Source: Agroathelia rolfsii
Taxonomy: Eukaryota > Basidiomycota > Agaricomycetes > Amylocorticiales > Amylocorticiaceae
Reading direction: 5' to 3'
DNA: 64,000 bases
Assembly (NCBI GenBank): GCA_018343915.1
Contig: JABRWF010000005.1
Span: 3,321,001 to 3,385,000 of the forward strand
Below are positions 51,065-63,325 of the stretch, piece after piece. Position numbers and translations under genes: made by a program. How positions within the stretch are numbered: the stretch's first letter is position 1; each line of letters opens with the position of its first letter. Below the pieces are notes generated by a model. It searched no databases. It had not been told where the DNA came from and saw nothing but the letters and a program-made list of their open reading frames with translations.

Positions 51065-52198
51065 ATGGCAATCTTAGCAAAGACATCAGCACGTCGAACA
51101 GGTGCTACCGACCTCAACAACGGCACTAGATCTGCAACTCCTTCCAAACTATTTGAGAATTACAATAGGACTCCTGCCGGCGTTGGCACTGGGTCCTCGA
51201 AGTCTGGCGTGGCACAACCACTGCAACTGGGATCTACATCCAACGCTAGTAAAATCCAAAATAGTCCGGCAGATCAAAAAGACATCCAAAATGCTGTGAA
51301 CACCTCACTTGGATACTTTGTCTTCCCGCCTGGTTCGAGTTATCATTCTGGTGTTGCTGCCCCTTTGACGACATACCACCGTGACGTTTATGGGAAGGAT
51401 GCTACTGTTACTCCTTCTACGTCCTTGTCTCCTTCAGCAGCGGCACATTCATCGTCTTCAGGCGCCACTAGCAATGGTTTTCCGTCATCCAGTACAAAAC
51501 CTTTGAATTCGTTCAACACTACTGCCTCTGGCACATCTTCCATACCTCGAACAACCAAGGACCAACAGTCCCAACCAGACCCCCACCAACACTGCCAACT
51601 GCCCGAACAGTCAAAAGCAATCGCAGAGGAGAGCGAACTCGAGTGGGTCCGTGCAGGCGGCATCCTCCGCACGCCCTCCGGCAGACGCGACCGCACACGG
51701 ACGGAGGCGGCACGCAAAGAGATCGCGCTGCGCGCACGCGAACGGGCTGTGATGCTCGCGTGGGAGTCGTACGAGGCCCGCGCCAAGGCATTGTTCTCTT
51801 CCTCATCCTCTTCCCCTTCCTCTGCTTCTGCCTCTCCCCCAGAATCAGAATCGGATGCCAGCGAGCCTTCGTTGTTGTCCTATGCCGATTTCCCATGGCC
51901 CGTCTTTCCCGCGTCGGAGGATGGCAATGACGTCGATGGTGGCAAACCAGGCCGCCTGACGCCCGACGGCGTGATCGAATTTCTGATGGCCCCGTTGGCG
52001 GTGAGAGGGGCGAACAAGGCGGGGGTGACGCGCAAAGAGCGCCTGCGCTCGACGATGCTGCGCTGGCATCCCGACAAACTCACGCGCGTCCTGGCGCGCG
52101 TGCGTCCGGAGGACCTGCGGCGTGTTCTGGACAGCATGAGACTCGTCACGGAGAGCTGCAAGGTCGCGTTGGAGATGGATCGGGGTGGGGCTTCGTAG
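51065..52198 (+). CDS. NFKBIL1-like protein with C-terminal HPD (J-like) motif, 377 aa, single exon
   Basis: One uninterrupted frame of 377 codons, unusual among its intron-rich neighbours. The first 210 residues are low-complexity Ser/Thr/Asn. A helical, Arg-rich segment follows (RDRTRTEAARKEIALRARER, AWESYEARAKAL). The C-terminus has RLRSTMLRWHPDKL followed by a helix (RPEDLRRVLDSMRLVTESCK). The WHPDK core inside a short helical hairpin is typical of the C-terminal region of NF-kappa-B-inhibitor-like protein 1 homologues in basidiomycetes and resembles the HPD loop of J domains. Whether it acts as an Hsp70 co-chaperone is not shown. Probably nuclear, by family. Confidence 0.75.
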   Translation: MAILAKTSARRTGATDLNNGTRSATPSKLFENYNRTPAGVGTGSSKSGVAQPLQLGSTSNASKIQNSPADQKDIQNAVNTSLGYFVFPPGSSYHSGVAAPLTTYHRDVYGKDATVTPSTSLSPSAAAHSSSSGATSNGFPSSSTKPLNSFNTTASGTSSIPRTTKDQQSQPDPHQHCQLPEQSKAIAEESELEWVRAGGILRTPSGRRDRTRTEAARKEIALRARERAVMLAWESYEARAKALFSSSSSSPSSASASPPESESDASEPSLLSYADFPWPVFPASEDGNDVDGGKPGRLTPDGVIEFLMAPLAVRGANKAGVTRKERLRSTMLRWHPDKLTRVLARVRPEDLRRVLDSMRLVTESCKVALEMDRGGAS

Positions 52199-52982
52199 TC
52201 GCGGGTAGGATAACGAGGATGATGAATTTGGACTTTTCTTTCTTTGCACTCTTTTTTTTTTTAAGAGGCTTGCTTGTGTTTTAGAGAGCATGATGGAGAT
52301 GTGGTGTTTTTGTAAGACATTGGTTGGGTTGGTCATGTATATGTAAATGATCTATAATGAGCTTCTGTTTTCAATTAAATACAACTGGATGACCAGCGAG
52401 TGACGTGTTCAAAAGGACAAATTACAATCATTTGCCCAGTTTTCTGTCAATTGGAAACCAACTACCCGTACACTTTGAACCTATTTCAGAAACTCGCACG
52501 AGCATAAACAAGACTATGCAGGCTCACAACACAAATATACAAACAAGGACATGCAGACTTGTCATTCTTTCGCTGATAATCTACATGTACATAGATAGCA
52601 TATTCTCATAATTCTCAGTGTGCAGGAAAAAAAAAAAAAAAAAAAAAACATAAAAAGGTGTGAAAACAATACTCAGAAACGGGAGAGGAAAAAGAAAGTT
52701 CAAATCAAGGGTCCCATATAATATGCATGTGGGGGGCGTGTGGCGAATGAAAAGATGGGAAGAATGCACAGAGAAGGCTAAAGGTCATAATCACAGGGTA
52801 TACGTGAAGGAAATCAGCGCACAGAGAGCAAGGACTCGTTTGGACTACGCGGACACACCCGGCGTGGGGGGAGGGGCGTGTTCGGGAGAACGTATCTAGT
52901 TATTCCATGACAGTTTCTCTCTTGCTTTGGAGAATGTTTCAAGAGAAACTCGTCTTATGGGATGAAATGAATTCATAGTTGA
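52199..52982. other. Convergent 3' intergenic region
   Basis: Spacer between the NFKBIL1-like gene and the Mob gene, with a 22-base A run at 52627-52648. No gene seen. Confidence 0.5.
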
Positions 52983-54872
52983 TCAAGACTGGGACTCTGC
53001 GGCAGCACTCTCTTCTTGAGGCGTCTCACTAGGCTCAGGGGTCTGCTGCTCGTGGGCAGGGATGTCGGCGTTTTCCACTACTGCTGGATCTTCTTCGCTT
53101 CCCTCAGAAGCCTTTGAGGTTTCCTCCTCATTAAGGGTCGCCATGCCTTCAGTCGTAATGTCTTCTTCCATGGGTACATGCTCAGAGGGCACCGAGTCGG
53201 TATCAGGAGTCTCCGGAGTTTCATGGATTTCCGGATTGGGTTCCTGAGGACTTTCCTGAGGAGCTTCTACTGACGGCTCCTCTGCAGGAAGTTCCGCTGA
53301 TGGAGCTATCTCTTCATTGGCCTCCGGCGTCGTTAGCTCAGCAGTAACGGTGGGAGGCTCCAAGGGTGCCTCATCCTGCACAGACTCCACGATAGTCGGA
53401 GGCAGGTGTTCTTCTGGATGCTCAACATCTATAGAGGTACATAAGCCTGTGCAATTAAGTCAAGAAAAAAAAACCAACCTGTCAATGGTTCGGGAAGTGG
53501 CCGCAGACCAGATGCATCCGCGATATCCGACGTTGTCCTTATCGGCGAATGAGATTCAATTTCGGGTTCATGGGCTGGCACTTCATCCTCCTGCGGAGCG
53601 TCTGGTGCGGTCGTCTCGAGCACAGATCCAGTATCTGGCGTACCCAGTGTGTTCTCAATGACCGTCCCGTCAATCTCATCCGCCGATTTGTTCTCAGCCT
53701 CGGACTCTTTGGCCAATTCCTCTGCGATACTGATGGCCTCGCTGAAGACCATCGTGTCCGTTCGGTTCCGTCCCACCTTGCGAGGACTTTCAGAAACACT
53801 CGGCACAGTAGGAACGGAGAGATGCTGGGAGGATACATCTGTGGCGTTTGACTTTGTCTGCCTCTCCCATTCCGATTCGGAGGTGTTTTCTGCAAATCTG
53901 TCGTGGTATGATGGGTTCAGGGATGCGCCGAGTAGCCGCGGCGGCTCGGGGTTTTCGTCAGCCCTGCTATGACTGAGTGTGAGGCGCGGAGGAATGACGA
54001 GGAATTCCTGAGGGACGAGGTCGAATTTAGATGTGAGCGCGAGGAATCGTGCGTAGAGAGAAGATTCTGCCTCGGCTTGCTCGAAAGCCTCGCGATGGTG
54101 GAAATAAGCGTGAGCAAAGATGCGGCCTAATCTACGAGCAAGTGATGCGAAATGACGGTTTGAGGCAGGTGGAATGGATATTCTACAAGGTGCAAAACAA
54201 CAAATTCAATTACGATCCAAAGAAGAAGAGAGCTACAGAAAATCAAAACTCACCGAGACGGAAATGCACGTGGTGAATTCAAAAGGGCCGTAGCGCTATC
54301 TAGAGTGTGCAAGATGTAGTCGATAGCGCAGCAGTGCTGGAAAGGAAACCTTAGCGTCTGTTTTCATTTGCTCATGAACATGCTGGGCAGTACCTCCATA
54401 GTACCATCGTTCCCGTGAGCGACGCAAAGGTATTGCCACTCGCCGGCCTTCATTTCTGGGCAAGATGCACGCGTGCACTCTTGCTGCAGCATGGTGATGA
54501 GAGGATGGGAAAGGTCTTGTGCCAGCCGTCTGGAGAGAATTTGGCATAAGCACCTGCTCATGTGCGATATTGCCAGAAGCCCGCATACCGTAGTTGTTCG
54601 TAAATCCAGCAGGCTTCGTCTACACCAGCGGCTTCTTTATCGCCCTCAACACCTTCAGAGGCATCTCCAGGCGGGCTAGTACTAGCAGACATCGAAGCAT
54701 TTGGCAGAGAGACAATAGCCTCTACATCGTGTACGTCGAGGCGAATGAGCAGAGAGATGTATTCCTGAAGCTGAAAGGCGCTCTCGAGGGCCGAAAGTGG
54801 AGGTAATGCCTTTACAGGATAAAATGAAGATATCCTGGATCCTCTGTGCGGTCTCTGTATGACTGCCGTCAT
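52983..54872 (-). CDS. Mob1/phocein family protein with long acidic C-terminal extension, 550 aa
   Basis: Exons in gene order: 54872-54589, 54529-54394, 54336-54254, 54182-53479, 53428-52983, phase-consistent for 550 residues. The first 220 residues are a complete Mob/phocein fold: FQLQEYISLLIRLDV, ECTRASCPEMKAGEWQYLC with the two zinc cysteines, HCCAIDYILHTLD, and RIFAHAYFHHREAFE with the zinc histidines, then LVPQEFLVIP. Mob proteins activate NDR/LATS kinases or, for phocein/MOB4, act in STRIPAK. Phocein is the closer match by family pattern. The remaining about 320 residues form a disordered Glu/Pro/Thr-rich acidic tail absent from the usual 220-residue Mobs. The start at 54872 was preferred because MTAVIQRPHRGSRISSFYPVK begins the conserved N-terminus. 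It shares a 356-bp upstream region with the divergent permease gene. Confidence 0.92.
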
Positions 54873-55228
54873 TTTTTTTAATCGTCTGCAGCGAGAGCGG
54901 ATGCGGGGACGGCCAACGACGACTGGCGACTGAACGTTTGGTTGTGTCCAGACTTTCCTGACTCGGCAGCGAGCGCGCGTTCGATCGGTTCGCCCCTTGC
55001 CCCGAACCACCTTCCGCATTTGGAGATATGCTTCCGCAGATGCAATATTTTGATTTTTTAATATTCCGTCGGGTTTAACCTTCAGTTATCAATTTTTTTT
55101 ATGATTAGGCGAGTCCGAGTCAGTCAACCGTGACGAGAGCTCCATAGGCACCGGGTCAGAAGAGCTCCATTTGGATCTGGCGAGAGTAGGCGGCCTCAGT
55201 ATTCGCATCTTGGTTTACTACCTCGACT
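54873..55228. promoter_or_regulatory. Divergent promoter region between Mob and permease genes
   Basis: 356 bp between the two start codons, so both promoters must be here. No specific element assigned. Confidence 0.5.
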
Positions 55229-57241
55229 ATGATCAATCGTCCAGAAGATGTAGAGTCGGACAAGGATTCGGTCCATGAGTATGAGAACTGGTCTCTGGAC
55301 CGGTTGAAGAAGCTTGGTGTAGAGTCTCGCGGTCAGCATAAACAGCTGCTCCAAAGCACTTTATTCTCATTTTTTCAACGTTTAGGCATCCAGCCTGTAC
55401 CCCTGGTCGACCGGGTTGACAGCCAGAGCTACAAGATATTCTTTCTCTGGTTTACGGCCAACTTCAACATCCTGTCGTATGTTGAGCTCTCTATATTCGA
55501 TGACAAATGGTAATATTATTGACATGATTCTATAGATTCTCAGCAGGGACGTTAGGTCCTATCGGCTTTGGTCTAGGACTTCGTGACTCTTGTCTGGTCA
55601 TCCTCTTCTTCAATATGTTATGCTGCTTACCGCCTGCATACTTGTACGTCCGTTCAATCTCTGGACTCATACTAGCCCTGACCATGATGATAGGAGTACA
55701 TGGGGCCCAAAGCTTGGTTTGCGTCAGATGGTCCAGGCCCGATACTCATTTGGGTTAGTCTATGCGCTTTGCTCCTATGATCATTGCACTTTCTTACCAA
55801 TCCAGGTAGATACTTCGGAGTGATTATACCATGCCTGTTCAACTTGATTGTCATGCTAGGCTTTTCCACATTGAACAGTATACTTGGTGGACAAACATTA
55901 GCCAGCGTTACAGACAACAGACTTAGCTGGACGTGAGTTACCTAGTCCTACGCTTATTTCATAAATTAATCTCATCGTCTTTCAGTGTTGGGATCGTCAT
56001 CATTACCGCTATATCCTTACTGGTCAGTCGCAGCAGTGATTTCGTCAAGTCCAGCGGCTGACATACACACCATTCATAGGTTTCCTTCTGCGGCTATCGG
56101 GTACTAAACTGGTATGAACGCATCGCATGGATTCCGGTTTTTGTTACTTTCATCGTTACCCTCGGCTTGGGGGGCAAATACCTCAACGATTTCAAATCAC
56201 CCGAACCTGCTTCGGCATCGACAATACTCACTTTTGCATCTACCATCGCTGGCTTTGTCATAACTTATTCGTCACTCGCATCTGATTTCACGATTTATTA
56301 TGATCCTCATATTTCAAGGTGAACACATCCATCACAACCACATTCTAAAGTTGTGTCATTGACTGATTATGAATGATCAGTGTTAAGATCTTTGTCTTAA
56401 CTTATCTTGGATTCCTTGTGGCAATTGTACTTATTTTGTATATGAGGAAAAGTTATCTGGGAACTGAATATATGCATTTCAGATACCACTGCAATGTTTG
56501 GGCGCTGTAGTTGGTGGTGCCATTTCACAGGTGCCATCATGGTCGAACGGATATGGCGATGGCAACATCGGCGGCCTCTTAGAAGCCATGTTACAGCCCG
56601 TGGGAGGCTTCGGAAAATTTCTTACTGTACTGCTTGCGCTCAGTGTAGCAGGAAATATCAGTCAGTGCCATTCCCTTTATGTTCCAATTACCGACATCAG
56701 TAAACTGGTGCGATACAGCGGCAACCTTCTATTCAATTGGTCTCAATTGCCAAATTGTTCTTCCCATACTTGTGGATGTGCCTCGCTACGTATTCTCCAT
56801 TGTTGCTACCGCCATGTAAGATGTTCTATCAACCATATTTATGACATCTTCCGCTCACCCTTGATCAGTGTTCTTCCACTAGCCATTGTCGGTTCCCATC
56901 GCTTCTACGATACACTCACCGACTTCCTCGGGCTCATCTCCTACTGGGCCGGAGCTTACGTCGCGATTGTTGTCTGCGAGCATCTCGTCTTCCGGCGTGG
57001 TCACTTCCGCGCGTACGACCTCGACGACTGGAATCATCCCCGCCGCCTGCCATGGGGCCTAGCCGCCCTCACCGCGGGCATCTGCTCTGCTGGCCTCGTG
57101 GTGCCATCGATGGACCAGGTATGGTTCACAGGTCCGATCGCCGTGCATACGGGTGATATTGGGTTCGAGTTAGCGTTTGCGATCAGCTTTTTGCTCTATC
57201 TACCATTTAGGTGGGCTGAACGACGGTGGCATGGGTTTTGA
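55229..57241 (+). CDS. NCS1-family purine-cytosine permease (Fcy2-like), 502 aa
   Basis: Ten exons: 55229-55476, 55536-55643, 55694-55753, 55810-55932, 55986-56022, 56080-56318, 56381-56426, 56483-56660, 56719-56815, 56869-57241. All phases agree and give 502 residues, the usual length. Family blocks are KIFFLWFTANFNILSFSAGT, TWGPKLGLRQMVQARYSFG, GQTLASVTDNRLSW, ITYSSLASDFTIYYD and GLISYWAGAYVAIVVCEHL, with about 12 membrane helices. Fcy2-type carriers import cytosine, adenine, guanine or hypoxanthine by proton symport at the plasma membrane. The exact substrate cannot be told from this sequence. Confidence 0.93.
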
Positions 57242-60005
57242 ATGATTTGATGCTGGATGATATGATTGCGCGCTGCACTAAATGCTTAAAAGCTCCTCTT
57301 TATCTGCTTTCTTTTTGTTGGATCATTAGATACGGTGGTATATTTGTTTCTGGTTGATGTGTGTACAGAATGACCTACGTCCAAGTGTCTTTGACATTTC
57401 GGACGATTTACTATGGATTACCGATTGCGAACATCGATGTATGTAGGATGTGCTTCCTCGACGACTCCACATTCGGTAAAAGACAACGTAGCATTTAAAA
57501 TTGCTTACAACGAGCAATTAGACACTTAAAAACCAAAATTACATCAATGAACAGAGGTACACGTATTTAAATTAAGACTGAATGGTGAATAATGGATTGG
57601 TCATGTAAAAGAATTCAAAATGAAGTTTCTATGCCATGATTCAAGTTTCTTTTCTGTGTTCTACATATTGAGTCATTGGCCCGCCTCATCTCTGCACTAA
57701 ATGTATATGCCTTCCATCTTCTGTAACTACTTCTTTCTGGCCCCTTCTTAAGCCCATTGGCATTCCGCTGCTGTTAACAATGATTTGCTTCCTTTACTTA
57801 TTATCATTAATCATCATAGCATGTCATGATGCTGTGGTTAAATTTGTTAGGTAGATATTACACATGGCAAGAGTGGAATAACTTCAATGTATTCGGCATC
57901 AAGTGCAGAGTCCTCCAACGTGCAACGATGAAAGGCAGTTGCTTACAATGCAAGCCATATTTGAACTGAGAGCCAGTGGCAGATTGGACTTACCCGGTAA
58001 TCTCACCCCTTTCACTGGCATCTAACAAATTGAGAACACCTTACTGTCTAGTGGCAAACTGTACGAGATAGTGCCGAAATTTATTCGTTTCCAATGGTGC
58101 TTAGTGATATCAGCCCAAATCCGGGTTCTGACTGATAGTCTTCAAACGCCATATAAGGTTTTGCATAGTTTTAGATGTTACTAGTAGACAATACAAACCC
58201 AAATGATTAGGTGCACATATACAACCAACTGTGAGTGAGAAGCAGTACAATAACCCTATAATTACATACCAACTTTACCCTCGGCCAGTTTCCTTCAGAA
58301 AAAACCGTGGCTGGTCGACTATCGAGATGGTAGAGGACTTGACTTTGCAGATGTGAATATATCAATTACTGCAGACAATGAAGATTGTTCAAACTGGCGC
58401 CAATATAGCTTCGCTCTCGCACATATGGCTTAGACAATTCCTTGTACATTCGCTGGATGGTATGTAGGCTTTTCTTCTGGCTGACTCTTTGGACACCATC
58501 TCTCGGCAATACATCTGTTATACAATAAAACTATATTTTGACTGTACAGGTGAACCAGCATAACATATTACAAAAAACAAATTATCCTGAATACCAATCA
58601 AAGTATCGTTCTGTGTGTCATCATGAGCTGATCTCATTACCAAGGGTGGGACTGTAAATAGTTTAAGTTGCATAGTAGATTTAAGTGAAAGCAGCAGAAT
58701 GGAGTTGCTCGTTGGATCCTTAGACGGATAATGTACTATAAGAGCTCAAGCATTATCAATGTTGCGATTATCGTGACATAAGTACTTATTCCAGTGTGAC
58801 TCCCTATGGAAGCGGCTCCTCCATAGGCCAAATCCTCAAGCCTTTTACACGAACATGCAGCAGAAACAAACAAGAGAAAAACCGGACCGGCTCGGACCGC
58901 CACAATTTAGACTCAGACCAGAATTCAAGCTCAGACTGCACGATCTTTGGCCCTGGCTCATGTGCTAGGCTAAGATGGAGTGAAAGCGCGTAGCGCTTTC
59001 CGAGCCCGGCTGGGTAGCGCCTGTGGAGAGATCGAGGCAAGCAGCGATGGGCGGGTGGGACCGCCTCGCTACCTCATCTCCCGCGGCTTGCTACCAGGCC
59101 GTGCTATATATGAAACAGGAGATAGATTACTACTGTACTAATGATTTGTGAATGCGAGGCGCATGCTTGTCTTGAGCATTACATGTGGCATGCTCAAAAG
59201 ACAAGCATGGAAAAGGGAGTGGCGGGCGGGTGAAAACAAGAAAGCGAGCGCGGTCAGTGCTGGCAGCTGCAGAGAGAGAAGGTGCAGCCACCAGTACCGG
59301 CACGCGCGGGCCAAAAACACCGCTTTGCGCCGACGTCGTGCCTCCTTAGCGCAAAGCATCCAGCAGCGGGGTTTCCGAGTCGTGCGTCTTCGCGAAAGCG
59401 GGCTTGAGATTCTTGAGCTATGAATCAAATAAGATAATGAAGTTACAAAACCCTCATGCATGCTTAGTGTATTCGAGCTGTGGACAAGTTAAAACCCAGA
59501 CATTGGATGATTGGGATAGCCAGAGGCCAAACTAGATTCGGCTTTGTTAGGCCGCTAAGGCCTGAGGCCTGCATGAACCCTATCCCCACACTCATATGGT
59601 CATAGGTGTGTGCAATTATTCGTCAGAGGATCCCCGTTTCGATACTCAGATTACAGTTATGGTATAATGGTATGCAAATCAAGTGGAAGAAAAGAATTCT
59701 TCAAGCTGTCGCGTATTCCTGGATTAAGTGTTGTATTGAACGTGCGACGAATCGGCCTTTCTTTTTTGCTTGTTTTCTTCTTTCCTGTCCAAGCTATACA
59801 ATTGCTGATTCAGTGATCAATCGCTTATGTTAACCATACAACTCAATGATTGTTCTCCAGCTAGACCTTCTTCGAGCATAGACTAAGTTCTAGATGTAGC
59901 TCTACGCTCCCCTGCTACAGCGCCACAGCATAAGGGCTTACTTGACCCTTGGTACCGCTCCAAAGTACCACGCTCAATATCCTTCATGACGGAGCCACCA
60001 GTGCT

Positions 60006-60287
60006 TTATTTCGGTATTTTTCGAACTAACTGCATTACATCTGACTTAACAGGAACAAAAACGCTTGGCTCCGTAAAACATGCATTCAGAAAGTCACAAG
60101 ATCCCCACCAAGCCAGTTGGCATTTTTCCCAGTAAATGACTCGGTGTTCCTTCGGTCTTTTTCTCAGGCTGCTGTTAAGCGTAAGCACGGCAAATCGTCG
60201 CAAGGCTTCTAATATTTCCAGAACATTATCACTTGCCAGTGCTTTCTCGACATCGTTATGACTCACGTGCCGATGATCCAAAGCCAC
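60006..60287 (-). CDS. Hypothetical 93-aa frame (weak)
   Basis: An open frame with fairly balanced composition (VEKALASDNVLEILEALRRF, then CQLAWWGSCDFLNACF) rather than low complexity. It could be an exon of a degraded gene. No homology recognised and no splice-consistent neighbours found. It is divergent from the cellobiohydrolase gene with about 270 bp between. Confidence 0.2.
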   Translation of the reverse strand: MALDHRHVSHNDVEKALASDNVLEILEALRRFAVLTLNSSLRKRPKEHRVIYWEKCQLAWWGSCDFLNACFTEPSVFVPVKSDVMQLVRKIPK

Positions 60288-60473
60288 TTCTCAATTTTTG
60301 GCCGGCCCAAGCGTGTTCTCGTACCTGAACATCATAATGAAGGACGCACTTGTTTGTTTTCCGGCCCAGGTCCATCTGCAGTACACATTGAACAGCAAAA
60401 CATCGCCAAGACCTACTTACTTGTACTTTTCCCGACAGTCAGCCATATATCATCCGGATGGTCTCTGCTCTGG

Positions 60474-60481
60474 CATAAAAG
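60474..60481 (+). promoter_or_regulatory. TATA-like box of the cellobiohydrolase gene
   Basis: CATAAAAG about 76 bp before the start codon, a plausible distance for a highly expressed secreted enzyme gene. Confidence 0.45.
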
Positions 60482-60556
60482 CTCGTCCTCGATGGCCTAC
60501 AATCTTCATCAGTCTTCACGACTAGTTTCATTAGCTTCCAAAAGATAGTCCCTAAC

Positions 60557-62520
60557 ATGTTTCCTGCGGCTGCTCTCTTGTCTCTCACGCTCTTGGCTGT
60601 GGCCTCTGCTCAGCAGATTGGTACTAACACTGCTGAAGTTCATCCCTCGCTTACGGTGTCCAAGTGTACCAAGACCGGGGGTTGTACTTCTTCAACACAA
60701 TCCATCGTTCTTGACTCCAACTGGCGCTGGCTTCATTCCACGTCGGGTTATACCAACTGTTACACCGGTAATCAGTGGAACAGCCAACTTTGCCCGGATC
60801 CTGTTACGTGTGCTTCCAACTGTGCTCTCGATGGAGCCAGCTATGCAAGTTAGTACGGTCTCCCTTTAATACCTGAAACACATCCTGAATATATAATACC
60901 AAGGCACTTATGGCATTTCGACGAGCGGGAACGCTCTCACCTTGAACTTTGTTACCACCAGCTCTCAAACTAATGTCGGCTCTCGCGTCTATCTATTGGC
61001 GGACAACACCCACTATCAAACCTTCAATCTTTTGAACCAAGAGTTCACCTTCGACGTTGACGTCAGCAACCTTGGTTGTGGTCTCAACGGCGCCGTCTAC
61101 TTTGCACAGATGGATGCTGATGGTGGCCTTTCCAAATACTCTGGAAACAAGGCCGGAGCCCAGTATGGAACGGGCTACTGTGATTCACAGTGCCCTCAAG
61201 ACATCAAGTTTATCAACGGTGAAGTATGTATATGCACCACCATAGTTGATATAAACAATGACTTACAGTAACTAGGCTAACCTCCTCAACTGGAATGCTA
61301 CTTCTGCCAACTCCGGTACTGGGTCATACGGCACCTGCTGCCCGGAAATGGACATTTGGGAGGCGAACAAATTTGCCACTGCATACACTCCTCATCCCTG
61401 CAGCGTGTCCGGCCAAACTCGTTGCTCAGGAACATCGTATGTCTCAAAAAAAAAAAGAGATATCATAATTCTTTCTGATCCTTTTTCTGTAGTTGCGGCG
61501 CTGGCTCTGAACGCTACTCAGGCTACTGCGACAAAGATGGATGCGACTTTAACTCATGGCGCATGGGAAATCAGACCTTCTACGGACCGGGTGACAGTGG
61601 TATCGATACCACGAAGAAGTTCACCATTGTGACTCAGTTCATTACCAGCGATGGAACATCTTCTGGTACTCTGACTGAGATCCGCCGTCTCTATGTTCAG
61701 AATGGCAAAGTCATCCAGAACTCTGTTGTCAACCAGCCAAACATTCCTGCAGGGAACTCGATCACAGACAGCTTCTGCAAGGCTCAAAAGACCGAGTTCG
61801 GCGACACCGACTACTTCGAGACTCTCGGCGGGTAAGTATTGCTCATGCTGACTTTCCTAAAAACTATGTATTTACTCACTTCGCCATAGATTGGGACAGA
61901 TGGGCAAGGCTTTGTCCAACATGGTCCTTGTCTTGTCCCTCTGGGATGACTATACAGCTGAAATGCTTTGGCTCGACTCCAACTACGTACGTAACGTTAG
62001 TATAATGCACTTCAAACCTGGGCTCATTATCTCTGTGATAGCCAACAAGCGGCAACCCCTCTACCCCTGGTGTTTCCCGTGGACCTTGCTCCGCAACATC
62101 TGGTGATCCCGCTACTGTTGAATCGCAGCAGGCCTCCGCCTCCGTCACCTATTCCAACATCAAATACGGTGACATTGGGTCGACTTACACTAGCTCTTCT
62201 TCCGGCTCCTCCGGCTCTTCCAGCTCCTCGAGCTCCTCGAGCCACTCCACTACATCGACAAAGACGACCTCTTCCGCAAGCCCTACTGGAAGCGCTGTAG
62301 CTGAATACGGTAAGCCGTTAAATACATTATCTCAGAGTCTGACTCTTAATATGAAAAATAAAATAGGCCAATGCGGTGGTATCGGTTACACAGGGTCGAC
62401 CACTTGTGCCAGCCCTTACGTCTGCAAGGTTTCTAATGCTGTGAGCAGATACAATTTGCTTGATGACGATCCAGTACTAATCTTCGGAAATAGTACTATT
62501 CTCAGTGCTTGCCCGCCTAA
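60557..62520 (+). CDS. cel7: Secreted GH7 cellobiohydrolase with CBM1, 525 aa
   Basis: Reducing-end-acting cellobiohydrolase of glycoside hydrolase family 7, which releases cellobiose from crystalline cellulose outside the cell. Exons 60557-60848, 60904-61223, 61276-61436, 61493-61831, 61890-61986, 62042-62309, 62367-62440 and 62494-62520 join in phase to 525 residues. A signal peptide of about 18 residues is followed by [14 protein letters not shown], the typical mature GH7 N-terminus. The catalytic motif is intact ([11 protein letters not shown], ExDxxE), as are the [14 protein letters not shown] and [19 protein letters not shown] blocks. A Ser/Thr-rich linker leads to a complete CBM1 ([15 protein letters not shown], then YYSQCLPA encoded largely by a 27-nt last exon). 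Full-length and apparently functional. Such enzymes are normally cellulose-induced and glucose-repressed; I did not identify regulator sites. Confidence 0.97.
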
Positions 62521-63325
62521 AGAGATTTAGCAGAGAACAACTAGAAAGATTATCGAAGAAAAAGCTAGCAATGAATATATGACTGCCCTTGAACTTGTAC
62601 AATACACGCTGAAGTCTAGCAATAAACTTATTTCTTGACAATTGAAAACCACCAGAAAAGTAGCCAAATATTGGGAATAGTTCACGGAAAGCTCCTGAAC
62701 AAGATGGTTTATTTAGTTGTAATGGAAACCTGGTGTCGACGAATATTGTTGCCGAGAAAGGGCTTAAGAAAGCCATAATTGATTTTCACATTTATCGTTT
62801 TATTTCACTCCTCTTGATGAAATGCAAGCTTATTTTGGATGGCGGCTAAGGTTCTTAATGATATAAAGCAAGTGTTAACGAGTCCCGAGCCATCGAGAAT
62901 CGGGGTATGACCGAACGAAGGAGCAGGTGTTATACTAGCTGGAGGAAAAGATGCATTAGAATCGTCAGCTCAAGATAGAGAAGCGCGCTGTTAGACACGG
63001 CCAAGGCAAATTTCATGTATTGTAAGTTGTCAAGGACACTAGAGATAAGCCCCAGGATATCCAAAAGGTGGGTGAAATTCTCGATTTCAGCCTTTTTTTG
63101 AGTCATTTAGCCATAGTATATCGTTTAGTTATCACACTAAAGGTAGAAGTGCAAAGTAAATGGATTAAGAACTACAAATGATATTAGCCATTTGGAAATG
63201 ACGAACGACCGAAAGGGATTACCAAGTGCGTCTGCCCAGACAGAAATATAGTATTTATAATGTATTGAACACTGAAACTATTATAAATGTAAACGAAACA
63301 TGAATAATTTAGTGGAGACATACCA
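62521..63325. other. Convergent 3' intergenic region
   Basis: About 800 bp between the cellobiohydrolase and the uS8m gene. No gene seen. Confidence 0.5.

Larger units (their letters stand above)
57242..60556. other. Gene-poor interval
   Basis: About 3.3 kb without a supported gene. It is AT-rich to about 58790, then more GC-rich to about 59420. A 93-codon minus-strand frame at 60006-60287 is listed as a weak candidate. The right end is the promoter of the cellobiohydrolase gene. Confidence 0.4.

Noticed and set aside
54558..55019. Longer Mob protein starting at 55019
   Set aside because: The extra 49 residues are Arg-rich and unlike Mob N-termini; the conserved start MTAVIQRPHRGSRISS begins at 54872.
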